From assembly GCA_034769895.1 (NCBI GenBank), contig CM068372.1, positions 238,972,343-239,036,342 of the forward strand: a DNA stretch of 64,000 nucleotides, read 5' to 3'. The DNA comes from Magicicada septendecula (Eukaryota > Arthropoda > Insecta > Hemiptera > Cicadidae). Shown here piece after piece: positions 35,968 through 45,787 of the stretch; the first letter of the stretch is position 1, and every line of letters starts with the position of its first letter. A program made the position numbers and the translations under genes. Below the pieces are notes generated by a model. That model was not told the origin of the DNA, ran no database searches, and worked only from the letters and a program-made list of their open reading frames with translations.

Positions 35968-37699
35968 GACTCGCAGTCAGTCAATTAGCGATCCTTCTAC
36001 AAGCGATTAGTGTCTGACTAGTGCTAATTGTATCAAATGACCATTTAAGTGCTTTTAAATGCGGTTTAGTAAACTTCAACGTCTTAGTAATAATTACTAA
36101 CAATTATTGTCAATAATATTATCGGAAATGTTTACATTAGTAATTTAAAATTATTTAGTAAAGTAGAGTTTTTTGCATTAAGTGTGATTTCTAACAAGAG
36201 AGGTAAAATGGTGCGATTGTTTACGGTCTCTGGTGTTCAATTGTGCCAACACATCGTCACATGTAACGGTTTGTCCCGTTATATAAAGTTACATAGATAT
36301 GAAATAATAACTGCAATTCGTTATAATAAACATATTGTAAGGCAAACTAAATAATTACGTAAAAACTAAAATATGAATAACCAAATGCAACAATACATCA
36401 CAAATGTAGCAAAACATAATATGTTGCTGTTACTCGTGGTATACTTCCCTTCTTCAATTTATTTTGTACCAAGTATGTAGGCCAGTACGTTTGAAAAGCA
36501 TTCAAGGGTTTTTAAAAACCAATAAATATTTTCGTGATACAATTCATTGCCATTTAATTGCTATTTATACCGATTTTCAATGGCTGGTTTTTAACAGTTT
36601 AGGCAGCTACAATTATCGTTTTACATTCTTTCTTTTAATAATATCATTTTTGTAACGGGTTGCGAAACGGAAGTGTTTTGAGCCTTGCGACATGTCAACC
36701 GAGCGGAGCGCTCGGACAAAACGGCAAACCATTACTTCACACAAGATTTAAAACAAGATTTTTTCTAAGTAAAAAAATAACTGATTTTTCAACAATACTA
36801 ATTATCAACGTGACAACTGGTTGCTATGGTCCAGGGGTTATTTACAAACCCCCTCCCATTTGATGTTATTTGTATAAACGCGTTTGAGAGTGGAGCTTTT
36901 AAAGAAATACTAAGATTTTCCTGAAAAATTTGTGACTCAAAAATATCGCTTTTATATACGCTTGCTTAAAGTAGCTCACTTCAAAATTAAAAATGTCAAT
37001 GGAAAAGTTTTATCGGTTCTAGAAAAAAAAATATTGTAAAATATGTATAATATATCAACTATAATTGAAACCTCTGTAAATTGAAACTGTTTATTTTAGC
37101 TGAACAGTTTAGCAGACACCTGATAAAATAAACGCACTCAAGACTCTAATTTAAAATAGCCTAGAAGGTAAGTCTGAATGACTTGAATTTATTGATACAA
37201 AAATATGAAATTAAAAAAATAATAGTGTGAATGTATACATTTTAAATCCCCTGTTTCTCGAAGAAAATTGAGGTACCAATTATGCCCTATGTTAGAGACA
37301 ATTTTTATTAGTATTTCAATATGTGTAAATTATATGTACTAGAAACGTTCAAGGACGTGCTATCGTGATGGCAGTGATTAAAGTATTTGTTAAACTTATG
37401 CAAGCTCCTCTTTTTCACCTACTTAATTTTTAATGATCTGATTTTAAATTAGACATGTAAATTAACGATGTTATAAAAATTAATGATTAACTTCTAATTT
37501 AAAATATTAAAATTTTCAAAATCAAGTCCCATAACAACAAAGTTTTATTTTAATGATTTATTTAAGCTGAACAGTTTAGCAGTCACCTGATAAATAAGTG
37601 CACTGAAGACTCTAATTTCAATCTAGGATAGGTAAGGCTGAATAATTTGATTTATTATTTAGAAAAATATGCTTATTTAAAAAATACTAGTATACATAT

Positions 37700-39424
37700 T
37701 ATAACGATTCATATTGTCGTCCTATCTGAGCGTTATATGAAAGTGTCAAACGGAGCGAGTAAAGCGACGTAAGCAAGAGTGAGAGCGTATAATCGCAGCC
37801 ATCTCTGTCTAACCTCGTCACTGCTAAGACAAATGCCGGTACAGACAGGGAATTTTACTCAATTGAATTTATGTGTTAAAACTGCAATATATTTAAAACC
37901 AATAAATATACAGCAATTCTGAAAACAGCATAGTGTTCAGCAATTAAAGCTCTTTGGTCAGATCTTTGAAAACACGTGTGCAAGTACCTGTAATCAAACG
38001 ATTTGCAAACAAAGGAAGTACGGTTTTAGCCAGTAATTCTGTACCGTCTCAGACCTGTCAAGGGGCGTTTAGTCGACCTGTCTGATATTGCTTCAACTGG
38101 AAAAACGCATGATTTATTTTAACAACCAATCAGAATCCTGCATGTAGAACAGACGCCAACTCTGACGGAGGGTAGCGAAGACTCTTCGTTCGGATCTGCA
38201 ATGCGCTAGACGTGTTTAATTACGTGCTTAATTTCACAAAAACGCAAAGTTTCATTTAAGTAAAAGTTCGAGAAGTAGTCCGCAGTTGCAGAGGAACTAG
38301 TACAGTTCGACAACAACTCTCGCTGTGTAACACCACATTAATTAATTAGATAATTAATTAATAATCAATTGTGAAGTGACTGGTGCAACAGAGACCTACA
38401 GCATTTGTAATTGCCCAGATCATCGTTCAACAGGATTGGTCAGCATCATTTATTCTGTGCTGAACCATCAAAAGGAGGATCACTACGGATTTCCATCTAC
38501 GGTCGACGCATCAAACAGTAAGAAATAGATTCATTGATCATTAAAATAAATTATGAAAGAAAATAAATAATAAAAAATAAATAAACAATTTTAAAAGAGA
38601 CTAAGTAACTTTACACTTGGTATTTAATTAGTAAGATTAGTTATAACATAGTATACGAGTGTTGAATTGAAAGTGAGGTGTAGTATTGAACGTGCAAATT
38701 ATTGCAAACCTGTTCTTTAGCACTGGTTTGGGAGATATAAATTTTCTTAATTAAACCAGATAAGAGCAATAGGTCGTTTGGACGTTTTAATCTTCACTTT
38801 TCACGCACACTCAATAATTATAAGAGTTAGGGTAGCAATAAGTCCTACAATTAGCATTTTTCATGAAGTTAACGAAATAATTAAAACGTTAACTATACAA
38901 ACTCAAGCAAATTTTAAAGCGTTATTTGTAACGATTCCCCTTGAATTCCACATTCACTGAACGAATCCTGAGAAAGTGTGTCTCTATGCTCTGAGTTAAA
39001 CTGAAACCGTGTCATTTATATCTGGGATTTGTTCTGGCACCCAGGTAAAGTAAAATCACGGATAAGTAACGTTTTATCTATCATTAAATATATTATATAA
39101 GTGTGTTAGATAAAAAAGTAGCCTTGTAAATTTGGCGCAGCAACTAATGGGCACGAGTAAGCACGATTAAACTTCCAAATATATATATAAATAAGTTATA
39201 TATACGTTTGTCGCCGCAACTAATGGGCCCGATTAAATTGACAAATTATATAAAGAAAGTTATATAATTTGGCGTTGCTTTTACCCAAGTCACTAGTTTA
39301 AATTGTAATATTAATTAATTTGAAAAGAAAGTGGAATTTAAGGTTACAAATAACTGTTGAAGGGTTAGATATTAAAATAAAATTTGTTAAATAATTGTTA
39401 AATTAATTTGTTAAAAATAAAAAA
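37700..39424 (+). mobile_element. Probable 5' LTR and leader of a Ty3-like element
   Basis: Non-coding sequence before the gag start. Two primer-binding-site-like sequences, TTGGCGCAGCAACTAATGGG (near 39,131) and TCGCCGCAACTAATGGG (near 39,210), lie about 78 bp apart; the LTR would end just before the first, near 39,128. The LTR start is not defined; it may be near 37,715, directly beyond the palindrome edge. The second LTR would be outside the window because the Maverick interrupts gag. Confidence 0.4.
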
Positions 39425-40553
39425 ATGGCTAAATCACAAGCAGTAGATATGGCAGCAATTGAACAGATGTTCAAGCAGTTGACCACTAAAATGGATGAAA
39501 CTAAAACTGAAATAAAAGAAACAAAGAGTCAATTAAGTAGTAAAATTGAAGGAAATAATCAAAATTTAATAAAGGAATTAAATAGTAAAATAGATGGAAA
39601 TAATCAAAATTTAGAAGAAAGTAATAAAAAATTAATAAATAATGTTAATTATAAAATAGAGAAAACTAATAAATACTTATCTAGCGAAATGAAACAAATA
39701 AACGAAAATTTAACTAGCCAAATAGAACAAAGTAGTAAAGAAGCTACATTTAAAATAGATGAGAGCAATCTTAAGTTTGATAAGCATACCGAAGAGGTTA
39801 AAACTACATTAGAGGAATTTAGGAAACAAGTAAACACTAATTTTCGCCGTCAAGACGAAAAACTAAATAAATTTAGAAACGAATTTCATGAACGGTAAGA
39901 ACAGAAAGTAACCCTCATTAACCAACAATTCAGCGAAGTAACTGCTGAATTAAAAACACAAACGCTTCTAAATAAAGAAGAAATCCAGAGTACTAGGGAA
40001 GAGTGTATCCAACTGTGTGAAAATATTAAGGAGGTTAAGAAACAAGTAGAGAGTAAGGCGGACCGAGACGAAGTAAATCAAAAGGTAGAACAGCAAATAA
40101 AGGTAATGCTGGAAGATCTGACTTCGGCAATGTAGTCACAGCAATCCAGAGTCGTGAGGTGTGGCGGCTATAAGGAAGAACCGGAAAACCTTGCATTCTC
40201 AGGAAACCCACATGAGAATCCTGTAGAGTTCCTAAGGCTGTTTGAGGCTTATGTATCTCGCGTAAACCCACTGATGGACGACGAGGACAAGAAGGACATG
40301 TTAGGCCGATTCCTCAAGAATTGGGCAGGTATGTGGTGGAAAGTCATCTCGGACAGGGTCCAAACCTACTCCGACTTGAGAGAAAAATTCCTTGTTCAAT
40401 ACTGGAACATTCAGATCCATAGAAGGGTACGCGATCATCTGGAATTTGGTAATTATCACCCGTCAATGAATATGACAACCACCAACTATGTGCTAAATGT
40501 AATGGCACAAGTAAAGCATCTAACACCACCGATAGAAGAGAGAGAACTAGTGT
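39425..40553 (+). pseudogene. gag: Ty3/gypsy-like gag with two stops, interrupted by the Maverick
   Basis: ATG at 39425 follows an A-rich leader. Residues 1-235 are a long coiled coil with repeated (K/E)xNNQNL-type heptads. The retrotransposon gag domain follows (NLAFSGNPHENPVEFLRLFEAYV ... GRFLKNWAGMWWKV ... LREKFLVQYWN). In-frame stops at 39896-39898 (TAA) and 40133-40135 (TAG) interrupt a single continuous frame. It ends at the Maverick insertion point after ERELV, where the related copy at 3.98 kb continues with VNKLADHF. Confidence 0.75.
40548..40553. other. Target-site duplication of the Maverick (left copy)
   Basis: AGTGTA precedes the element. On the right the element is followed by AGTG (63997-64000) and the window ends, so 4 of 6 bases are confirmed. 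Mavericks make 6-bp duplications. Confidence 0.75.
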
Positions 40554-41205
40554 AAGTAGGGGTAAACTGACAGTTCTACCCCGGATGTGACGTCATATGG
40601 CGGGAAATTCAAAAATATAGGTGGTGGGGGTAAAAATCTGGTAGTCGGCTTTCGGTCATGTTGTGGGCGGTCAGTATAAAGTGGGGTTATGTGTGCGTTG
40701 ATTGGTGTATACGTCGGCGACGTTGCCGCTTCGTGCATGTGTTATAGTGTACGGGTTTGTATATGCAAGCTGTTTTTCCGGTCGGCCATGTTGTAAAATC
40801 GTCGTGGTCGGCGTTGCCAACTTGTGCTGGTTAATCGCCGTAGTCGACTCTTGCGTGTGTTATAGTGTACGGGTTTTGTATATGAACGGCGCTGCGGGCG
40901 ATGGTCGATGCGGTGTATTGTTGGCAACGGCGTGTCTGTGTGTCGTGGCGAACTGTATCGCGAGCCCGTGTAGTGATCCGGTTCGCCGTTCGCCGTTCGC
41001 CGGCCGCCGTCGGGTTGATCTGCTGTCGGACGCCGTCCGCCGCCGACGGCGAATGGCGAATGGCGAACGGCGAACTGGTTCGTGAGGCTGCGTCGTGATC
41101 CGGTCGGTGCCGTTCGCCGTTCGCCGGCCGCCGTCGGCGGCCGTCGAGCGTCGAACGGGTTACGCGGTGATCCGGTTCGTCGTCGAGGATTGGTCTGTGT
41201 GTCGG
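40554..41205 (+). repeat. Left terminal inverted repeat of the Maverick
   Basis: Matches 63,339-63,996 in reverse complement with small indels. The inner half is GC-rich and built of short tandem GGCGAAC/GTTCGCC units (40,980-41,150). A TATAAAG at 40,675-40,681, present in both copies, points inward. The reading frames within the repeat look like chance frames. Confidence 0.92.
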
Positions 41206-42077
41206 TGGTGAGTAAAAAACAAAGTGTTCGGCATCGTTGTAAAGATACGAATGATGACCTTTACTTGTATAAATTGTAGAATGCATACTATGCATGAAAA
41301 AGTATTTAAAAAAATTATTATCATTTATATTAATGTGTTGGGTATGTAATAAGTGTATGTTCAGTGGTGAAAATTATTTCGTACAAAATAAAACAATTCA
41401 CTCATCATGAACGGAAAAAAGATAATTGAAAATAAACACAATTGAAACTTAAATTAAAAAATTAAAAAAAATATTATCATTTGTATTATTGTGACGGGGT
41501 ATGTAATAAGTGTCTGTTTGGAGTTGACAATTATTTTGTATAAAAAAAGAATTTAATTGTATATTGTGGTAGTAAGGACGTCTGGGCGTTAGCTGATATT
41601 CGGTAGTGGTCGACCTTGTTCACGGGCGTGGTTAGGCAAACAAGTCTCTGAACATCTGCCTTCCTGAGTCGTTAACTTTTTTATTGTTCATGTCTGCATA
41701 TCTTCATTTCCTTAAGCGGGGTTCAGCGATGTATAAAAAGCCGAAAGATTTGATCTGTTGAAGTACATACCATCGTTGGATTCTGCTTTGACATCATCGG
41801 TGAAAGACAGAATATCTCGTACAGGGTAAGTTGCTTTAAAATTATTCTTTAGTTTCTGTAATATATTACCATTATGCAATTATTTTAATATAAATTTGAT
41901 TTTTTATTAATTGAATGTACGTAATAACGGTCGGTGCGCAACGACCGTTCAAGCTTGTAGATTGAGTGTTATACTGTTATTTAAAATATGATTAAATGTA
42001 CTGTTAGTTCAAAGGATTTTTTGAAATTAAATACAATGAAATGTTAAGATAATATCGTTTAATTTTATCAATAAGCA
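41206..42077 (+). promoter_or_regulatory. Non-coding left interior; candidate plus-strand promoter and splice donor
   Basis: No gene. TATAAAAAG at 41,732-41,740 is followed about 85 bp later by a strong splice donor, ACAGG|GTAAGTTG (exon end 41,825). This looks like a plus-strand promoter with a short first exon, but the genes immediately downstream lie on the minus strand. Inferred from motifs only. Confidence 0.35.
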
Positions 42078-42783
42078 CAATATATTACAAGTTAAAATAT
42101 TTAAACACACACACACACACACACACACGCACATACACAATGAATTGAATTGACAATTGCATATAATTAAAATAAAAGAAATAAGTGTATGCACACTACT
42201 TACAAGTTAAAATACATAATATGTAAACACGTGTACATTTTCAATTGTGTATAATTAAGAAATACATGTATGCATACTAATTACAAGTTAAAATACATAA
42301 TATGTAAACACCTGTACATTGTCAATTTTGTACAATTAAGAAATATATGCAATCACACTATATTACAAGTTTATGATTGCATTCAAGTTAACATACATAT
42401 TATGCACACACACACACACACACACACACACAATATATTACAAGTTAAAATATTTAAACACACACACACACACACACACACACAATGAATTGAATTGACA
42501 ATTGCATATAATTAAAATAAAAGAAATACGTGTATGCACACTACTTACAAGTTAAAATACATAATATGTAAACACGTGTACATTTTCAATTGTTTATAAT
42601 TAAGAAATATATGTATGCATACTAATTACAAGTTAAAATACATAATATGTAAACACCTGTACATTGTCAATTTTGTACAATTAAGAAATATATGTAATCA
42701 CACTATATTACAAGTTTATGATTGCATTCAAGTTAAAATACATATTATGCACACACATACACACACACACACACACACACATA
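42078..42783. repeat. 353-bp tandem duplication with (AC)n tracts
   Basis: CAATATATTACAAGTTAAAAT starts at 42,078 and at 42,431, and the two units match along their whole length. Each contains (AC)n tracts (42,104-42,128; 42,403-42,431; 42,459-42,483; 42,751-42,790) and internal sub-repeats around ACAAGTTAAAATACATA. No gene. Confidence 0.85.
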
Positions 42784-42907
42784 CACACACTGAATTGTAA
42801 TTAAAACAAATGAATTACATGTAAGCGCTATATATATTACAAATTTAATAATGTGTACATTATGACATACAAATGTACTTGTTACTTCATAAGATGTCCA
42901 TCCAGTA

Positions 42908-43213
42908 TTACATTAAAATGTCCACCACGTAGGCCCTGTTTTTTTCTCCACGGTAAACGAGATATAGTGAGTTCGGTGCTAAATGTTTTAACTCATCGTC
43001 TTCCCAAACGCCTGCGTATCTCCTTGGAAGATAAACACGATATTTCAATTTATCGTCCGTATAGTCCTGGATAGTAGCGAGTACAGCGTTTCCGTATTTA
43101 CTGTCTACGTTTTGAAGTTGCACTATGGGATATTTTACACCCATTACTAGTTCTTTAATTTTCCTATATTGTATAGCACTAATGTCCGCGAACTTAGCAA
43201 CGAATGAAGCCAT
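42908..43213 (-). CDS. Small conserved Maverick protein, unknown function
   Basis: 101 residues from ATG 43213 (starting MASFVAKFAD); the open frame extends further upstream but without resemblance. The core, YPIVQLQNVDSKYGNAVLA then TIQDYTDD and YRVYLPRRY, is a pattern I know from small proteins of arthropod Mavericks. The alternating strand-like segments would suit a small beta-barrel, possibly nucleic-acid binding; that is inference. The C-terminal part resembles the 97-residue product at 44265-44558. Last gene of the minus-strand cluster. Confidence 0.6.
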   Translation of the reverse strand: MASFVAKFADISAIQYRKIKELVMGVKYPIVQLQNVDSKYGNAVLATIQDYTDDKLKYRVYLPRRYAGVWEDDELKHLAPNSLYLVYRGEKNRAYVVDILM

Positions 43214-43375
43214 TTCTAATGAAGAAGAATCACTATTCGCTTGCGTCTCTGTCAAGGTCTGAATTAAATAACGCTCGTTTGCGTCGTTATAAGTAGGGAG
43301 GCTGTTGAGGAGGGGGAAACCAGACAGCGCGAGGGAGGGGGAACCAGACAACGAGCAGTAAACTGTTATTATTAA

Positions 43376-43770
43376 CCCTGTGAAACAGGATGAAAGCCGC
43401 TTTCACAGGTCATGTTCGGTGGGTGGGAGGAGGCAACCAGTCGGCAATTATTTTTTTATCTGTCTAGACAAGGTGTTGTAATCGACTCCTGCTGAGAGCG
43501 GAAGGGGGGTAGGCGACCAGACGACGGCACTAATTTTTTATGCGTCTAGACAGGGTTATGTAATCTTATTCTGACATGAAGGCAGTAATTTTTATGCAAG
43601 CGAAAGATGCCGCTATTTTTTTATACGTCTAGACAGAGTGATGTCATTGATTCCTGTTGAGCGCGGAAGGGGAAAGACGACCAGACGGCGGCACTAGTTT
43701 TTTATGCGTCTAGACAGGGTGTGAAGGCAGTAATTTTTATGCAAGCGACATGATGCTAAATAAAAACAAA
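43376..43770. repeat. Intergenic repeats (TCTAGACA/GGCGACCAGACG units)
   Basis: GTCTAGACA recurs near 43,464, 43,541, 43,627 and 43,709. TTTTTATGCAAGCGA occurs near 43,590 and 43,734, and TGTAATCGACTCC-like plus GCGACCAGACG-like blocks occur between. A perfect inverted repeat CCTGTGAAA...TTTCACAGG lies at 43,377-43,409. Related blocks (AACCTTGTGAAACCGGACGC, TGTAATCGACTCC) recur at 60,643-60,695, downstream of PolB. Non-coding; a regulatory or structural role is inferred from the recurrence. Confidence 0.6.
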
Positions 43771-43774
43771 AATG

Positions 43775-44296
43775 TTAATAATTTTCCAGAAACCTACTGA
43801 TAAGTCTAAAATCCGATATAACCCACTCGCGTAAAGCGTGCACTCTATTATTTGTACATATTTCTGGAAATAAACGGTGCGCGAAACGTGCTGTTCCGTG
43901 CATCGGACGTAATTGTTCGAGTTTAGGACAACCGAAATCTTCTAAATTTATAATATTGTAATGCACGATACGCTTTTCCAGAAATCTTTTTTTCTGTAAA
44001 CCTTTTACGAACACATAGTTATTAGGAAACGTGTATTTTACTAATATCGGCACAAGATGTTCGTACGATGTCTCCCCGTCCCTCCACTCTAGTCCGTGAT
44101 AATGCTCCGTTAACCATCGGTTCGTCCTCATGTGTTTGTGATTCGAAACGTTCGTGTCCACTGGTAGTGCAAGTATCCAATGTCTGCTGGTAAATGCGGT
44201 GACATCCATAACGGCCAGTTCCTTGACGAGTTCGTTTCCGTTATCGTCCACGAAACAGTGAAAGTCAAGTATGACTGCTAGCTCGTCGACTGCCAT
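43775..44296 (-). CDS. Conserved Maverick protein, possible nuclease-like fold
   Basis: 173 residues from ATG 44296. It begins with VILDFHCFVDDNGNELVKELAV, followed by RTNRWLTEHYHGLEWRDG and YVFVKGLQKKRFLE. I recognise this arrangement from proteins recurrent in arthropod Mavericks. The acidic residues in the first strand (D near 11, E near 26) recall RNase H or DEDD exonuclease folds, but I cannot confirm a catalytic set. The start overlaps the upstream 97-residue gene by 32 bp, so the two are probably read from one transcript. Confidence 0.5.
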   Translation of the reverse strand: MAVDELAVILDFHCFVDDNGNELVKELAVMDVTAFTSRHWILALPVDTNVSNHKHMRTNRWLTEHYHGLEWRDGETSYEHLVPILVKYTFPNNYVFVKGLQKKRFLEKRIVHYNIINLEDFGCPKLEQLRPMHGTARFAHRLFPEICTNNRVHALREWVISDFRLISRFLENY

Positions 44297-44558
44297 CTTT
44301 TTTCGTTACAAACAATGTGTTCGGTGCTACTAGGAACGCTGCCGATCCGTCCGTCTCGCGAAACAGACACGTTGTATGTTGTGAAACGTCCGTAAAGAAT
44401 TTTTTCGGAACGTTTACTTTGTACCTTGTCTCCACGTCACGAATCAGTGCAACAAATTCTTGCGTCAAAACGTTGTATACAAAAAGATCTACAGGGTACA
44501 GTACTGCGTTCGTTAAGTCACTGCATCGTCTGTACTCGTACGAAGTCAACAGCTCCAT
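44265..44558 (-). CDS. Small Maverick protein related to the 42.9 kb product
   Basis: 97 residues from ATG 44558. The segment EFVALIRDVETRYKVNVPKKF matches the spacing and character of AVLATIQDYTDDKLKYRVYLP in the product at 42908-43213, and both end in a strand-rich C-terminus, so I take them as paralogues. A TATAAA on the minus strand (44616-44621) and an initiator-like CTCAGTGTTTC (44584-44594, minus strand) lie upstream with about 28-nt spacing, a good promoter for this gene and the overlapping next one. Confidence 0.5.
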   Translation of the reverse strand: MELLTSYEYRRCSDLTNAVLYPVDLFVYNVLTQEFVALIRDVETRYKVNVPKKFFTDVSQHTTCLFRETDGSAAFLVAPNTLFVTKKDGSRRASSHT

Positions 44559-44583
44559 GCGTTCGTTCTCGACACGTCCTTCC

Positions 44584-44621
44584 GAAACACTGAGGAAGTA
44601 GTGAGATATCGTTTATTTATA
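44584..44621 (-). promoter_or_regulatory. TATA box and initiator before the 44.5 kb gene
   Basis: The minus strand has TATAAA at 44621-44616 and CTCAGTGTTTC at 44594-44584. The same 11-mer stands 31-41 bp upstream of the BIR/IAP start (45593-45583), which suggests a shared initiator element. Confidence 0.5.
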
Positions 44622-44794
44622 AACACTTCCGTCACAGCAGCAGCATTGTTTTTTAAACTATTTTTACTGGTTTATTTCATGCATTAGACGAAACGTTCTT
44701 GCTTTTGTATTAACAGTCGGTAAGCGCGAGTATGAATTTGCTGTTCGTTTTCTGACTGCACGTTGTTTAGACGTTCTCAGTGCATGAAAACGAA

Positions 44795-45552
44795 CTAGAA
44801 ATACGCTCTCATATAAGCGGTGTATGTGGCTCTACATACGGGACACTGATTTAGAGTGATGGCGCAATTCACACATATGACAAAATGACGACAGGGAATA
44901 AGTACGACTTCAACAATGTGTGCGTAACAAACTTTGCAGATCGTATCCCGATCCGGACCCCTTCTTCTTCTTTTTTATTCTCTTTGATCGAGTCGGTGCT
45001 TTGTCCGTTCTCTGCTGCCACTGCTGCTGCTGCATCCAGTTCTTTTTTGTTATTCTCTTTGATCGAGTCGGTGCTTTGTCCGTTCTCTGCTGCCACTGCT
45101 GTTGCTGCTGCTCCTGCTGCTGCTTCCGGTTCGGTAATGATACCCAATGCCTTTAGGATGAATTTTTTATCTTTCACTAACATTACGTAAGAGCACACGG
45201 GGAAATGACGTGCGTGTTCCGTCCAAGCGTTTTCTCCTCGCTCCCATTTGTTTAAACCGCCTCCACAGCAAAAACATATCACTCTATCGTTGCATCCGTT
45301 GTAAAAGAAACCCGCTTCGGCTAGTTCTTTAGGCGTTATCGTCAACGATATCGGCCAATCTTTAAAACTCTTTAAACGGTCTTCAATGTTTCTGTAACGT
45401 GGATATGGAGATATGATTTTTTTAATCAGTGCGATCTGCACTTCTTTGTCGTCCGGAGATACGGACTTGATCGTCATCGCTTCACCGCACTGTCTGAAAT
45501 AGCGGTTTTCGTTGCGATCGTTATCGTCATCCTTGTGATCGTACGAAAGCAT
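44795..45552 (-). CDS. iap: IAP-like protein: BIR domain, RING in a shifted frame
   Basis: ATG 45552. The first frame (227 residues to 44869) has a complete BIR domain at residues about 60-125 (RLKSFKDW, GFFYNGCNDRVICFCC, then the W, AW.EHARHFPVC zinc ligands). A linker follows in which a 25-residue unit with ENGQSTDSIKEN is duplicated (75-bp tandem repeat at 44,978-45,127), then an acidic run. The Cys/His ligands of a C-terminal RING appear in another frame between 44,938 and about 44,840, ending at the stop 44795-44797. The frames differ by a single-base slip near 44,950-44,980, by an A6 run and a GGGG. BIR-RING proteins block caspases or act as ubiquitin ligases; in viruses they delay host cell death. 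Confidence 0.8.
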
Positions 45553-45593
45553 CGTGCACGTCCTCTCACGACTCGCGCTGATGAAACACTGAG

Positions 45594-45787
45594 CGAAGAA
45601 TAGGAGGGGAGACGTTTCCCTCTCCCACCGTTCGGAAAGAGGGAGGTATTAAGAAAATAAAATACATGAAAATTGATTACATCTTTTAATATAAAAAAAA
45701 CACATACATGAAATACACACACACACATAATATTGTAAAAAGCAACATAATATTTACAGCAAAAAAACAATAATATATAGAGTGAGT
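45594..45787. other. Short intergenic region
   Basis: AT-rich spacer between the IAP-like gene and the capsid gene, with a short (CA)n near 45,715-45,726. Nothing else seen. Confidence 0.4.

Larger units (their letters stand above)
30765..37699. repeat. Right arm of the large inverted duplication
   Basis: Reverse complement of 9416-14214 plus 25392-26756. It lacks the Penelope/Jockey insertion, keeping a single TTAGAGACACTA at 33287-33298. It contains about 1.2 kb at 31,320-32,490 that is missing from the left arm: a hAT terminus and most of a 162-bp tandem array. A mirrored copy of the old Jockey RT fragment is at 35,380-35,967 (minus). The ends are abrupt (30,765 and 37,699). Confidence 0.85.

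Noticed and set aside
40702..41098. Open frames inside the left TIR and their mirror copies at 63,459-63,998
   Set aside because: They come from GC-rich micro-repeats, exist on both strands, and have no domain-like content.
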